Below the pieces are notes generated by a model. The model saw only the letters and a list, made by a program, of their open reading frames with translations, searched no databases and was not told the DNA's origin. Shown here in pieces: positions 1 through 10,239 of a stretch of DNA of 49,163 nt. Numbering within the stretch: the first letter of the stretch is position 1; each line of letters begins with the position of its first letter. Origin of the DNA: Oscillospiraceae bacterium (GTDB lineage: Bacteria > Bacillota > Clostridia > Oscillospirales > SIG519); contig SVMS01000010.1 of the NCBI GenBank assembly GCA_015067255.1, forward strand, positions 1 to 49,163, read 5' to 3'. Made by a program: the position numbers and the translations under genes.

Positions 1-1832
1 AGGTTATTCTATCTATTGCTCTTGTTTTTTCAATAATGGTTGTCGGTAATGTATTTGTCGGTAGTGTTTTATCTAAATGTATACAAACCTTTACACATAC
101 TTTTAAATTAACAGTTACAGCTCCTGATTCAATAAATAACGATGATTACGACTATGCTCCCCGCATTATACCTCAAAATATGGAAGGTACATCAGGTTCT
201 CCCGGATATTCCGATCTTAATCCTGCAAGCAAAGATGCTCAGGTTTTTGCTATTGGCTGTAACAATTGTTACCGTTATTCTTTTGACCCTATTAATATAA
301 CCGGTTACAACTATATTGAATTTGACTTATGGCTTCCGAAAGGCTTTAATTCTACAAAAGAAGTTCTTTATCCCAATCAGACTCCTGAGAATCTTGAACC
401 ATATACTCAAGGTCAGATTGAATTGAGCTCAGGCGGAACACATGACAGCCTGGGTGAAATTCAGTGGAATATAGAAACTGCCCTTGTACCTAAAGTAATA
501 GATGAAGATGGAGTAGTACACGACGAAGGAACAGTATCAAGCGGCGCTTGGTATAAGGTTATACTCAGACTTCCTAAAACTGTAAGTGAAGATTTAAATA
601 TAACAAAGATAAACTTTTTCGGCTTTTATTGGTCTGACGCTGTGCTTGACGAATACCTAAAATCTCAACAATACGGTTATGACAGAATTGGTTGGGGCGC
701 TATTAGAAATTTAAGATTTACTAAATACGGAACATATGATGCAGGCTGTTACCGTACAGATGATAATAACGGCGGTGTTGACCCTACTATATATACACAC
801 AATGGTCAGCATTATTACAGATTGGGTAATAACGTTTACCAGACTATGAACACCAATACAATAGATGCCAAGCCTGCTAATAATGCAAGCGTTGTTATTG
901 CAGGAAATGACAAAATTCCTAATACCGAGGATGATAACAGATTATCAGGGCGTACAACATCTGATACTCATAACGGAAGTACTCCCCCTGCTATTATTAA
1001 TTTTTCACCGAGCGATATGTCCTATCAAATAAGCGGAGCCCATAGCTCATATAAGGTTAAGCGAGGACTTGACGGTTTATTTGGAACCTGGGACGATTTA
1101 ATTGTAAACAATTTAGAGGGTGCTCCTTTAGGTTCATATCCTGTAACAGGCCAAACCTCTCGTACCTTGATTGGCTGGCAATATATGGGCGGTTCTGTAA
1201 ATAATATGCTTATGATTTGCCAATATGTTCTTGATCCGACTGCTTATCATAACGAGTCTGTTACCGCACAAACATACTCGGGCTCAACATTACAAACTAC
1301 AATTGATGGTGCTATTCGTACAGAGCTCGGTATTTGGCATAATATATTTGTTGCATCAAATCCTAAATGCTCAACTCCCGGTGGTGTTGTTAATGGTTCA
1401 GTTAGAACCTGTAATGTTGCTCACATGCACGGAAACGGTTGTGTTCACGCTTTAGGAACTTATAATGTTTGGACCGATAACATTTATCCTACCGGACAGT
1501 ATCTTTTCGCTTGTAACGCAGAGTATATTGCCAAATGTTTTGGTTCAGGACTGTATCGAGAAGAACGATTAGCTCAGCAACTTGATACAAGCTTTTCTTA
1601 TTCAAGTGAAGGTACTATGAAAAATGGTTACGGCAATATAATTGAAACTGCCGGTTATTGGCTTTCGGACTCATTACAGGATAGTTACAATAGTGGCGGT
1701 TGGTTATTTGCTGCTGTCTTAGCAGATGAAACGATTGATAACAGAGGATTGATCTTTGCTATGAACTTTAGGCACTACAATTATGGTATTCGTCCTGCAG
1801 GTTTCTTTAACCTTCAAGCAAATCCTTCATAA
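1..1832 (+). CDS. Exported protein with carbohydrate-binding-like and DUF6273-like domains (5' partial)
   Basis: The reading frame is open to base 1, and the codons before the first ATG (36) encode a hydrophobic stretch (VILSIALVFSIMVVG), so the signal peptide or membrane segment and the true start lie upstream of the window. Counting from the ATG, residues about 80-215 resemble a beta-sandwich carbohydrate-binding module (ITGYNYIEFDLWLP, then an IQWNIE strand and KINFFGFYW). Two Asp-rich turns, GNDKIPNTEDD and GLDGLFGTWDD, look like calcium-binding G-x-D-G-x-x-G-T-x-D-D motifs. The last 200 residues end in a pattern seen in DUF6273 proteins: GYWLSDS, then LIFAMNF and GIRPAGFFNL. No catalytic signature was recognised. 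Export is well supported; binding of a cell-surface or plant glycan is inference. The gene ends at a bidirectional terminator shared with dnaJ. Confidence 0.7.
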   Translation, partial: VILSIALVFSIMVVGNVFVGSVLSKCIQTFTHTFKLTVTAPDSINNDDYDYAPRIIPQNMEGTSGSPGYSDLNPASKDAQVFAIGCNNCYRYSFDPINITGYNYIEFDLWLPKGFNSTKEVLYPNQTPENLEPYTQGQIELSSGGTHDSLGEIQWNIETALVPKVIDEDGVVHDEGTVSSGAWYKVILRLPKTVSEDLNITKINFFGFYWSDAVLDEYLKSQQYGYDRIGWGAIRNLRFTKYGTYDAGCYRTDDNNGGVDPTIYTHNGQHYYRLGNNVYQTMNTNTIDAKPANNASVVIAGNDKIPNTEDDNRLSGRTTSDTHNGSTPPAIINFSPSDMSYQISGAHSSYKVKRGLDGLFGTWDDLIVNNLEGAPLGSYPVTGQTSRTLIGWQYMGGSVNNMLMICQYVLDPTAYHNESVTAQTYSGSTLQTTIDGAIRTELGIWHNIFVASNPKCSTPGGVVNGSVRTCNVAHMHGNGCVHALGTYNVWTDNIYPTGQYLFACNAEYIAKCFGSGLYREERLAQQLDTSFSYSSEGTMKNGYGNIIETAGYWLSDSLQDSYNSGGWLFAAVLADETIDNRGLIFAMNFRHYNYGIRPAGFFNLQANPS

Positions 1833-1854
1833 ATAATAAATTATATTACAAAAA

Positions 1855-1883
1855 CCGAAGCTTTTTTACAGCTTCGGTTTTTT
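1855..1883. terminator. Bidirectional Rho-independent terminator
   Basis: CCGAAGC (1855-1861) pairs with GCTTCGG (1871-1877). Six T follow on the plus strand, and AAAAA precedes the stem, giving a T-run on the minus strand. It lies between two convergent genes, the exported protein and dnaJ, and can serve both. Confidence 0.85.
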
Positions 1884-2005
1884 GATATCTTAAAAGCTTA
1901 TATTTTAATAATCTATTTAAAAAATCTGTTCTTTAAATTAAGGTACAGCTTTTTTATCATTTATCTTTTAATCGGCTTAAAGCTTTACAGCTTATTAGCT
2001 TTATC

Positions 2006-3148
2006 TTATTTAAAAACATCTTTAAGCTTATCGGCAAAATTCTTGCGTTTTTGATAGCATTTTCCGCCGTCAAGAGCATCTAATTCCTTTAAAAGCTCTT
2101 TTTGTTTTGAAGAAAGATTTGTAGGAGTTTCCACTATTACCTTGACATACTGGTCTCCTTTTCCTCTTCCGTTTAGCTGAGGAATTCCCTTGCCCTTAAT
2201 CCTATATACAGTACCTGTCTGCGTTCCCTCTGCCACGCTGATTGTTTCTTCCGATTTATCAATAGTGGGAATTTTTATTTCACTTCCCAACGCTGCCTGA
2301 GCAAAGGTTATAGGAACCTCACAGTGCAAGTCATAATTTTTACGTACAAAAATCTTATGAGGAGAAACTCTTATGTTTATATATAAATCTCCGGGGCTTC
2401 CGCCTCTTAATCCAAAATTACCCTGTCCTGAAAGTGATAGAGTCTGACCGTCTGAAATACCTGCAGGAACGTTAACCTCCACAGTTTTTTGTCTGTTTGC
2501 TCTGCCGCTGCCGTTACAGGATTTACAGGGGTTTTTAATTATCTTTCCCGTTCCGTTACAAAAGCTACAGGAAACAGTGCTTGCAACAACTCCGAAAGGT
2601 GTTTGCTGCTGCTTTTTAACTCGTCCGCTTCCATGACACGAAGGACAGGTTTCGGGAGCTGTTCCTCCCTGTGCGCCTGTTCCGTTGCATTCGGGGCAAG
2701 ACTCTCTGCGGGTGTACTTAACAGTTTTTTTACAGCCAAAAACAGCCTCTTCAAAGGATATTGTAACGCTTGTTTCAAGGTTATCTCCTCTTACAGGGCC
2801 GTTTGCATTTCTGCGGCCACCGCCTCCGAACATACTTCCGAAAAAGTCACCGAAAATATCACCTATATCTCCGAAATCTACATTTGTATATGCGCCGCCC
2901 GGACCTGCTCCGTATGAGGGATCAACACCTGCGTGACCGAATTGGTCATAACGTGCTTTCTTCTCTTTATCGGAAAGAATTTCGTATGCCTCATTTGCCT
3001 CTTTAAACTTTACTTCGGCTTCTTTATCACCTGGATTTAAGTCCGGATGATATTGCTTGGCAAGCTTTCTGTATGCTTTTTTTATCTCTTCGTCAGAAGC
3101 TCCCTTGCTTAAGCCAAGCACCTCGTAATAGTCGCGTTTATCTGCCAA
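2006..3148 (-). CDS. dnaJ: Chaperone protein DnaJ
   Basis: Hsp40 co-chaperone that delivers clients to DnaK and stimulates its ATPase. The N-terminal J domain carries the HPD motif at residues 34-36. A Gly/Phe-rich linker with GAGPGGAY and FGSMFGGGG follows, then four zinc-binding CxxCxGxG repeats ([32 protein letters not shown]) and the C-terminal substrate-binding domains. The 380-residue length is typical. I place the start at TTG 3146-3148, giving [12 protein letters not shown] as in other DnaJ. An AAAAGGA ribosome site (3158-3164) lies 9 nt upstream and directly abuts the earlier in-frame TTG at 3157, which rules that one out. It is the last gene of hrcA-grpE-dnaK-dnaJ, 80-90 bp after dnaK across a 15-bp hairpin. 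Confidence 0.97.
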   Translation of the reverse strand: MADKRDYYEVLGLSKGASDEEIKKAYRKLAKQYHPDLNPGDKEAEVKFKEANEAYEILSDKEKKARYDQFGHAGVDPSYGAGPGGAYTNVDFGDIGDIFGDFFGSMFGGGGRRNANGPVRGDNLETSVTISFEEAVFGCKKTVKYTRRESCPECNGTGAQGGTAPETCPSCHGSGRVKKQQQTPFGVVASTVSCSFCNGTGKIIKNPCKSCNGSGRANRQKTVEVNVPAGISDGQTLSLSGQGNFGLRGGSPGDLYINIRVSPHKIFVRKNYDLHCEVPITFAQAALGSEIKIPTIDKSEETISVAEGTQTGTVYRIKGKGIPQLNGRGKGDQYVKVIVETPTNLSSKQKELLKELDALDGGKCYQKRKNFADKLKDVFK

Positions 3149-3193
3149 AAAAATCAATCCTTTTCAATCGGATTATATATATCCTAAATTTTT

Positions 3194-3226
3194 GTAACAG
3201 TTAACGGATATTCCGTTAACTGTTAC
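3194..3226 (-). other. 15-bp perfect hairpin between dnaK and dnaJ
   Basis: Bases 3194-3208 are the exact reverse complement of 3212-3226, with a TAT loop. No T-run follows on the minus strand, so this is not a standard terminator. Its place between two co-transcribed chaperone genes suggests an mRNA processing or stability element that sets the DnaK to DnaJ ratio (inference). Confidence 0.7.
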
Positions 3227-3237
3227 TGAGATAATTA

Positions 3238-5055
<1,818 letters not shown>

Positions 5056-5112
5056 TTACTCCTTTGTATTTATATTAAATCTTATGTGATTTCAAAATTT
5101 ATATTAAGACAC

Positions 5113-5631
5113 TCAATTAGCTACCTTAACCATAGAATGTCTTATTACCTTATCTCCGATTTTATAGCCTTTTTGGAATACCTCGACTATCGTTTCAGCT
5201 TCTAAGCTATCATCATCAATATGCATAACTGCATTGTGGAAATTAGGGTCAAAGCCTGTATCGGTGGGAATTTCCTCTACCTTTAAATTGTTCAGACAAT
5301 TTTGAGCCTGCTTTAAAACCATTTCCATTCCTTTTCTTACAGACTCTGCATCGCCTTCGCTTGATGCCGCTCTGTCAAGACTGTCCAACACAGGAAGAAT
5401 TGCCGTAACAGTATCGCAAACACAGCTTGCATACAAAGCTTCCTTTTCCTTTATTGTACGCTTACGGAAATTATCAAACTCAGCATAAAGTCTTAAGTAT
5501 TTATCCTGTTCTTCCTTAAGCTTTTCGTTTATCTGCTCCTGCTTACTTTTCTTTTTCTTTTTTTCGGGAGCTTTTTCTGCTTCTTCAGAGCTTACTTGCT
5601 CGTTAATCTCTTCGTTAAGCTTTTCACTCAT
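5113..5631 (-). CDS. grpE: Nucleotide exchange factor GrpE
   Basis: GrpE releases ADP from DnaK and resets the chaperone cycle. The first 45 residues are highly charged and low-complexity (EEAEKAPEKKKKKSKQEQ). The long dimer-forming helix follows with the family core LRLYAEFDNFRKRT, and the beta domain contains DPNFHNAVM and ends GYKIGDKVIRHSMVKV. Its 172 residues match the family. It is separated by only 5 bp from hrcA upstream, consistent with translation from one mRNA. Confidence 0.96.
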   Translation of the reverse strand: MSEKLNEEINEQVSSEEAEKAPEKKKKKSKQEQINEKLKEEQDKYLRLYAEFDNFRKRTIKEKEALYASCVCDTVTAILPVLDSLDRAASSEGDAESVRKGMEMVLKQAQNCLNNLKVEEIPTDTGFDPNFHNAVMHIDDDSLEAETIVEVFQKGYKIGDKVIRHSMVKVAN

Positions 5632-5636
5632 TTATT

Positions 5637-6644
5637 TCAATCCTTTCCATTTATAAGCTTCGTAATACTGTCGGTAAAATAATTCATTTTTGCAAGCACT
5701 CTCGCATAATCCATTCTTGTAGGCCCTAAAACCGATAGAACGTTTTCGTGATTTCCGCTTTTAAATGCGCTTGTAATCATACTTATATCCGATATATTGT
5801 TTTCCATAACGTCTACTGTAATGCCTTCCCGATGTTGACTCGCTATCTGAGAAAGGGTATCGGAGTCAGACAAAACTGCCATAAAAGCACGGGCTTTATC
5901 TATATCTGAAAACTCAGGGAAAGAAAGAACCTTGCTCTCCCCTCCTACATAGACATCATAGCCTCGAAGCTCCTGTATAAACATCTTTAAAACAGGAATA
6001 ATTCCTTCTAACTGAGGACAGTATCTCTTTACCTGCTCCTGCAAAACTTCCATTTTTATATCCGCAATATCGTCAGGCGACATTCCTGAAAAAAGCTCAT
6101 TTAATATTCTTGTAAGAATAAGAGTATGCTGAGCATCGATATCACAGTCCATAACACAGGATTTGGTTTTAACCTGCCCTGTTGCACTTACTGCAAGTAC
6201 AGTTACTATGCGTTTACCCGCTATCACCGCTTCAAACATCTGCACAATACCGCCTGAGGAGGGAGTAAGCGCAATTGCGGCACAGCCTGTAAGCTCTGAT
6301 GCTATTTTAGCAATATCCTTGGTTATACTTGAAACGCTTTGCCTAAGCTCTGCAATAAAGCTGTCTATAACAATTTTTTCGTCCTTGGTGAGAATATGCG
6401 TGGGCATTATTTCATCAACAAACAAACGATAGCCCTTTACGCTGGGAACTCTTCCTGCCGAGGTATGCGGCTGATAAAGAAGCCCCATACTTTCAAGCGC
6501 TGCCATTTCATTTCTGATGGTTGCGCTGGAAACATTCAGCGATGGGTCGTTTTGCACCGTTTTAGAGCCAACAGGTTCTCCTGAACGGATATATGCCGAA
6601 ACAACCATTCCCAATATTTTTTTCTTTCTGTTTTCAAGCTCCAA
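5637..6644 (-). CDS. hrcA: Heat-inducible transcription repressor HrcA
   Basis: Winged-helix repressor that binds CIRCE and controls its own operon; in this family activity depends on GroE-assisted folding. The DNA-binding part is at the N-terminus (VSSATIRNEMAALESMGLL, then QPHTSAGRVPS), followed by the GAF-like domain and the C-terminal family motif LGPTRMDYARV. I choose TTG 6642-6644 (MELENRKKKIL), 335 residues. A GGGGGTGA ribosome site sits 5 nt upstream, whereas the longer frame starting at 6680 would begin inside the CIRCE operator. First gene of the dnaK operon. Confidence 0.95.
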   Translation of the reverse strand: MELENRKKKILGMVVSAYIRSGEPVGSKTVQNDPSLNVSSATIRNEMAALESMGLLYQPHTSAGRVPSVKGYRLFVDEIMPTHILTKDEKIVIDSFIAELRQSVSSITKDIAKIASELTGCAAIALTPSSGGIVQMFEAVIAGKRIVTVLAVSATGQVKTKSCVMDCDIDAQHTLILTRILNELFSGMSPDDIADIKMEVLQEQVKRYCPQLEGIIPVLKMFIQELRGYDVYVGGESKVLSFPEFSDIDKARAFMAVLSDSDTLSQIASQHREGITVDVMENNISDISMITSAFKSGNHENVLSVLGPTRMDYARVLAKMNYFTDSITKLINGKD

Positions 6645-6665
6645 TCCGTTCACCCCCAAACGCTC

Positions 6666-6708
6666 TTGTAGTGTTAGCACTCTTTAAGCTCGAGTGCTAA
6701 CACTACAA
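6666..6708. promoter_or_regulatory. CIRCE operator, extended
   Basis: TTAGCACTC (6674-6682), a 9-bp spacer, and GAGTGCTAA (6692-6700) match the CIRCE consensus exactly. The perfect inverted repeat extends to 17 bp per arm (6666-6682 and 6692-6708). It lies in the 5' leader of hrcA just after the -10 box, the usual place for HrcA repression. Confidence 0.96.
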
Positions 6709-6737
6709 AATTTACCACGCTTTAGAACAATTGTCAA
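6709..6737 (-). promoter_or_regulatory. Sigma-A promoter of hrcA-grpE-dnaK-dnaJ
   Basis: On the minus strand TTGACA (6732-6737) is followed after 17 bp by TAAATT (6709-6714), immediately upstream of CIRCE. The perfect -35 and operator placement support vegetative transcription blocked by HrcA. Confidence 0.8.
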
Positions 6738-6793
6738 GTGTTATTTTCAGTAATTAATAATAATTTAACAAAAATTTTTTGTATAAATGTTAT

Positions 6794-6988
6794 AATGGTT
6801 ATAATTAGTCGAAACAGTAATATGAAATACTGTTTCGACACCAAATCTTTGATTTGGAAGCAAATTTTCAAAGAAAATTTGACAATAACCATTGCAATGA
6901 GTGTCGTGCACAATTAAATTTTTTTAAAATTTAATTGTGCAAAGCCGATAAAATCGGCTTATCGAAACGCTTCTAAGCGTTTCGATAA
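6794..6988. repeat. Cluster of seven inverted repeats (multi-hairpin element)
   Basis: Fills most of the 314-bp gap between hrcA and the next gene. Stems, left arm/right arm: 6808-6819/6828-6839 (12 bp), 6841-6847/6851-6857 (7 bp), 6861-6869/6873-6881 (9 bp), 6907-6922/6926-6941 (16 bp), 6942-6949/6953-6960 (8 bp), 6959-6972/6975-6988 (14 bp). All six are perfect and most have loops of 2-3 nt. In addition 6794-6802 pairs exactly with 6885-6893, enclosing the first three hairpins. CATTGCAATG (6890-6899) is a 10-bp palindrome. Stems 1 and 6 share TCGAAAC. No convincing T-run terminator is present. Function unknown. Confidence 0.8.
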
Positions 6989-7612
6989 ACAACAATCATT
7001 ATAAAAAGAAAGGCGTTTCACAGAAAAATCATACTCTTTTGAGCTTTTTTCACTTAAAGCACCCATAATCAAAGCCGGATTTATCGCACCTTCCTGACAG
7101 GGTAAAACTATTTCAAACGCAGTTTTTTCTCCGTCATATTCTGCTTTTATCTGAGAAATATATTCTTTTAAATCAATTTCTTTTTCACTGCTTTTGGTCT
7201 TTTTGATAACTAAAATCTTTTCTTCATTATCAAAGACAGAAAAGTCAGCCTTGCCTTCAACAGTTACAAGATACTTGGCATAAAATATTTTTGATATCTT
7301 TTCTACAGGCTCTGCTGCTGATATAACCTTAAATCCTGCAGGCAGTGCTTTGTTAAGTCTTTCTATAATATCTTTTCCACTAATTCCCTCTTTTATTCTG
7401 AAATCTGCAATCTCACAATCAGATGTATAACCAACAGAAAGAGGAGGTGAAAAAACAAGCTCAATATGAGGGTTAAAGCCCTGTGTATAATAAGCCGGCA
7501 AGCCCGAACGTTTTATAGAGCGTTGAAAGGCTCTGTTTAAATCAAGATGCGAAATGTATTTTACCCTTTCACCTTTTGAAAAGGTTATTCTTATATTTTT
7601 ATATTCTTCCAT
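6959..7612 (-). CDS. TIGR03936-family protein (DUF2344), partner of radical SAM protein
   Basis: The N-terminus (RITFSKGERVKYISHLDLNRAFQR, GLPAYYTQGFNPH, FSPPLSVGYTSDCE) is characteristic of DUF2344/TIGR03936. These proteins nearly always sit beside, or are fused to, a TIGR03960 radical SAM protein, as here (18 bp after it). The biochemical role is not known to me; an RNA- or ribosome-related modification has been suggested by neighbourhood in other genomes. The last 10 or so residues (CCLSKRLEAFR) and the stop codon are encoded inside the adjacent hairpin cluster and look like an added tail. Start ATG 7610-7612, from codon context; the ribosome site GGAGGCTTTT lies just upstream. Confidence 0.88.
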   Translation of the reverse strand: MEEYKNIRITFSKGERVKYISHLDLNRAFQRSIKRSGLPAYYTQGFNPHIELVFSPPLSVGYTSDCEIADFRIKEGISGKDIIERLNKALPAGFKVISAAEPVEKISKIFYAKYLVTVEGKADFSVFDNEEKILVIKKTKSSEKEIDLKEYISQIKAEYDGEKTAFEIVLPCQEGAINPALIMGALSEKSSKEYDFSVKRLSFYNDCCLSKRLEAFR

Positions 7613-7630
7613 AAAAGCCTCCGATTATAA

Positions 7631-9445
7631 TTATTTTTTGCTGTTGCATTTCCAACCGCACGCAGCACAGTTTTCTCTGCAGTTTGGAGTCGTTTTTTCT
7701 GCATATGCGTTATTTTTTTCTCTTATAAAAAATTCTTTGGTAACGCCTATATCAATGAAATCCCAAGGCAATATTTCGTCTGTTTTTCTTTCTCTTGAGG
7801 TGTAAAAGTCTATATCAACACCACATTCTTCAAAGCACTTTATCCAGGTATCATATTTGAAAAATTCTGCCCAACCGTCAAACTTACAACCGTTTTTAAA
7901 CGCTTTTTCAATAACTTTGCAAACCTTTCTGTCCCCTCTTGCAAAGGCTGCTTCAAGTCTTGCTGTTTTGAAATCGTGATAGCTTAAAGAAATTTTTCTG
8001 CTGTCGTGGTATTTGCGCAAAACTTCAACCTTACTGTTATATTGCTCCTCGGTAATCTGAGGCTCCCATTGAAAAGGAGTAAAAGGCTTGGGCACAAAGC
8101 AAGCGACAGAGGTATTTACAGTAACCCCTCTGTTTTTCGGTCTGTTTTCTGCTTTATGGAAGGTTCCCACAACAAGCTTTGAGGTATCCATTATTCCCTT
8201 TATATCCTCTGCCGTTTCGGTTGGCAAGCCTAACATAAAGTAAAGCTTTACGCTTGTATTACCGCCGTTAAAGGCTGTAAGACAGGTATTTATAAGCTCT
8301 TGCTCTGTAACGTTTTTATTTATTACATCACGCAGTCTTTGAGTGCCCGCCTCGGGCGCAAAGGTAAGACCGCTCTTTTTAACGCTTTGTATTTTCTCCA
8401 TAAGCTCTTTGCTGAAATTGTCCACACGCAAGGAGGGCAAAGAAAGGCTTAGCTTTTTATCCTTACTCCATTTTAGAAGCTCATCTAACAGCGGCTCTAT
8501 CTGTGTATAATCAGATGAGCTTAATGATGAAAGGGACATTTCCTCATAGCCTGTATTTTCGCAGAGAGTTTTTGCGCTTTCATTTAAAGTTTTTGCCGAT
8601 TTTTCACGGATAGGACGGTACAAGAATCCCGCCTGACAGAAACGGCAGCCTCTTATACAGCCTCTGAAAAGCTCTAACATTATTCTGTCATGAATTATTG
8701 AGCCGTAAGGCACTACCAAGCTTTTAGGATAAAAAACCTTATCTAAATCTTCAATAATACGTTTTTTTACGACGGCTTTTGCCTGCTCGCAGGTAGGTTT
8801 AAATTCTTTTATAGTACCGTCTTCATTGTATGTAACCTCATAAAGCGACGGAACATATATTCCTTCTATTTTAGCTAATTCTTTAAGAATTTCAGAGCGT
8901 TTTTTGCCCTTCATTTCAATTACCTTATTGCACAGCTCAAGATTTACCTCTTCTCCTTCGCCCATAATAAAAGCATCTATAAAATCTGCCAAAGGCTCGG
9001 GATTTGAGCAACAGGGGCCGCCTGCCACAATAAGAGGCATACTTTCGTCACGCTCACAGCTTTTCAAAGGAATTCCCGAAAGCTCGAGCATATTTAAAAC
9101 ATTGGTATAGCAAAGCTCATACTGTAATGTGAAGCCTACTATATCAAACTCTGTAAGAGGGTCTGCGCTTTCAAGGCAAAAAAGCGGAATATTATTTTTT
9201 CTCAGCTGCTCTTCAAAATCATCAGCAGGTGCAAAACAGCGCTCACACCACATATTATCAACATTATTTATAAGGGAATATAATATTTTCATTCCCAAGT
9301 GGGACATTCCCACCTCGTATGTATCGGGGAAGCAAAAGGCAAATCTGAGGTCAACCTTTGATTTATCCTTGATTACTTCTCCAAATTCTCCGCCTGTATA
9401 TCTTGTAGGCTTTTGCACTAAAGGCAATATTTTATCGAGCTTCAT
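7631..9445 (-). CDS. TIGR03960-family B12-binding-domain radical SAM protein
   Basis: The N-terminal domain (to about residue 200) resembles a cobalamin-binding-like fold, with FPDTYEVGMSHLG and VAGGPCCSNPEPLAD. The radical SAM cluster motif is Cys263-x3-Cys267-x2-Cys270 in RGCIRGCRFCQAG. Later radical SAM landmarks include LSLPSLRVDNFS and FAPEAGTQRLRDVINK. A Cys-rich tail (CRENCAACGWKC) may bind another cluster or metal. The 604-residue length fits the family. The substrate is unknown. It is the first gene of a two-gene unit with the DUF2344 partner; the usual Clostridial neighbours rng, rplU and rpmA are not next to it here. Confidence 0.88.
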   Translation of the reverse strand: MKLDKILPLVQKPTRYTGGEFGEVIKDKSKVDLRFAFCFPDTYEVGMSHLGMKILYSLINNVDNMWCERCFAPADDFEEQLRKNNIPLFCLESADPLTEFDIVGFTLQYELCYTNVLNMLELSGIPLKSCERDESMPLIVAGGPCCSNPEPLADFIDAFIMGEGEEVNLELCNKVIEMKGKKRSEILKELAKIEGIYVPSLYEVTYNEDGTIKEFKPTCEQAKAVVKKRIIEDLDKVFYPKSLVVPYGSIIHDRIMLELFRGCIRGCRFCQAGFLYRPIREKSAKTLNESAKTLCENTGYEEMSLSSLSSSDYTQIEPLLDELLKWSKDKKLSLSLPSLRVDNFSKELMEKIQSVKKSGLTFAPEAGTQRLRDVINKNVTEQELINTCLTAFNGGNTSVKLYFMLGLPTETAEDIKGIMDTSKLVVGTFHKAENRPKNRGVTVNTSVACFVPKPFTPFQWEPQITEEQYNSKVEVLRKYHDSRKISLSYHDFKTARLEAAFARGDRKVCKVIEKAFKNGCKFDGWAEFFKYDTWIKCFEECGVDIDFYTSRERKTDEILPWDFIDIGVTKEFFIREKNNAYAEKTTPNCRENCAACGWKCNSKK

Positions 9446-9463
9446 AAATTTTGTTTTCCTCTC

Positions 9464-10138
9464 TTAAAGCTTTATTTTTAAACTGCACAAATATTCTTTT
9501 TGCTCTGCTGTTATCCTATAGCTTTCCACTGCTTTTTGTATAGTTTTATTGTGTACCCATAAAGGTAAAGCATTGTTTTTCAGATATATAATTGTGCTAT
9601 CCCATTTTTTAGCCAAAGCAGTAGCAAAGTACCACGCAAGCATCATATTTATATAATACTCTTCGGACTTAATTTCAGAAACTGTTTTAAGATACCTTTC
9701 ATCAAAGTCTTCATCTAAATAGTACACCATAAGCATTTCTATTGCAAATCTAACAGTATACACGTGCTTTGACTTTATCCATTTTTCAATTTCACAAAGA
9801 AGCTTATCCTTATTTTTATTAAAGCATTTGGGCCTTAATGAATCACAGGTTGCCCAGTTATCCACAAAAGGCAAAAATACGTTTAACATTTTTATACATT
9901 TATCAAAATCGTCCGTTTGGGCAATTAGAAAAGCGTGAAGATTATTCTCTTCATAATATTTATGAGGTAACGAATTCAAAAACTCGTCTGCCTCATTTTT
10001 TATTTTCTTTGAAAATGCACGAATAAGCGGCACTCTTACACCTATAACACTCTGACTGTCCACAGTGGGCATAAGCTTAGAATGAAACTCTTTGTATTTC
10101 AAATCCTGCATTTTAAAAAGTTCTTTTGTTATATCCAT
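9464..10138 (-). CDS. DNA alkylation repair protein, AlkD-like
   Basis: HEAT-like repeat DNA glycosylase that excises N3- and N7-alkylated purines. The family signature FVDNWATCDS gives Trp95 and Asp99, spaced like the Trp/Asp catalytic pair of Bacillus cereus AlkD. The conserved Arg (VRFAIEML) and a later Trp (LAWYFATALAKKW) are also present. I start at ATG 10136-10138 (MDITKELF), 224 residues, with AAAAGG 9 nt upstream. The longer in-frame version would run through a hairpin leader. It has its own promoter at 10208-10236. Substrate range is inferred from the family. Confidence 0.9.
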   Translation of the reverse strand: MDITKELFKMQDLKYKEFHSKLMPTVDSQSVIGVRVPLIRAFSKKIKNEADEFLNSLPHKYYEENNLHAFLIAQTDDFDKCIKMLNVFLPFVDNWATCDSLRPKCFNKNKDKLLCEIEKWIKSKHVYTVRFAIEMLMVYYLDEDFDERYLKTVSEIKSEEYYINMMLAWYFATALAKKWDSTIIYLKNNALPLWVHNKTIQKAVESYRITAEQKEYLCSLKIKL

Positions 10139-10156
10139 TATATTTGACCTTTTCTC

Positions 10157-10207
10157 GTTGCCGTAAGGCAACATATCGACGATTTTTATTGCTTTGCAAT
10201 TAAAATC
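10157..10207 (-). other. Two hairpins in the alkD-like 5' leader
   Basis: 10181-10192 pairs with 10196-10207 (11 bp, one T/T mismatch, 3-nt loop). GTTGCC (10157-10162) pairs with GGCAAC (10167-10172). Both lie between the -10 box and the ribosome site, so they would be in the mRNA leader. No match to a riboswitch known to me. Confidence 0.5.
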
Positions 10208-10236
10208 ATTATATCATAACACTTTACCTATTACAA
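10208..10236 (-). promoter_or_regulatory. Sigma-A promoter of the alkD-like gene
   Basis: Minus strand TTGTAA (10231-10236), 17 bp, TATAAT (10208-10213). Perfect -10 and optimal spacing. Confidence 0.7.
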
Positions 10237-10239
10237 TCA

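Noticed and set aside
2489-3006. Plus-strand reading frames opposite dnaJ
   Set aside because: They lie fully antisense to a well-supported dnaJ, have no ribosome sites or domain resemblance, and mirror its Gly/Cys-rich codons.
6645-6680. HrcA start at GTG 6680
   Set aside because: That codon lies in the CIRCE operator and has no ribosome site; TTG 6644 has GGGGGTGA at good spacing.
6794-6988. CRISPR array
   Set aside because: The palindromes differ in sequence and length and there are no regular spacers or cas genes.
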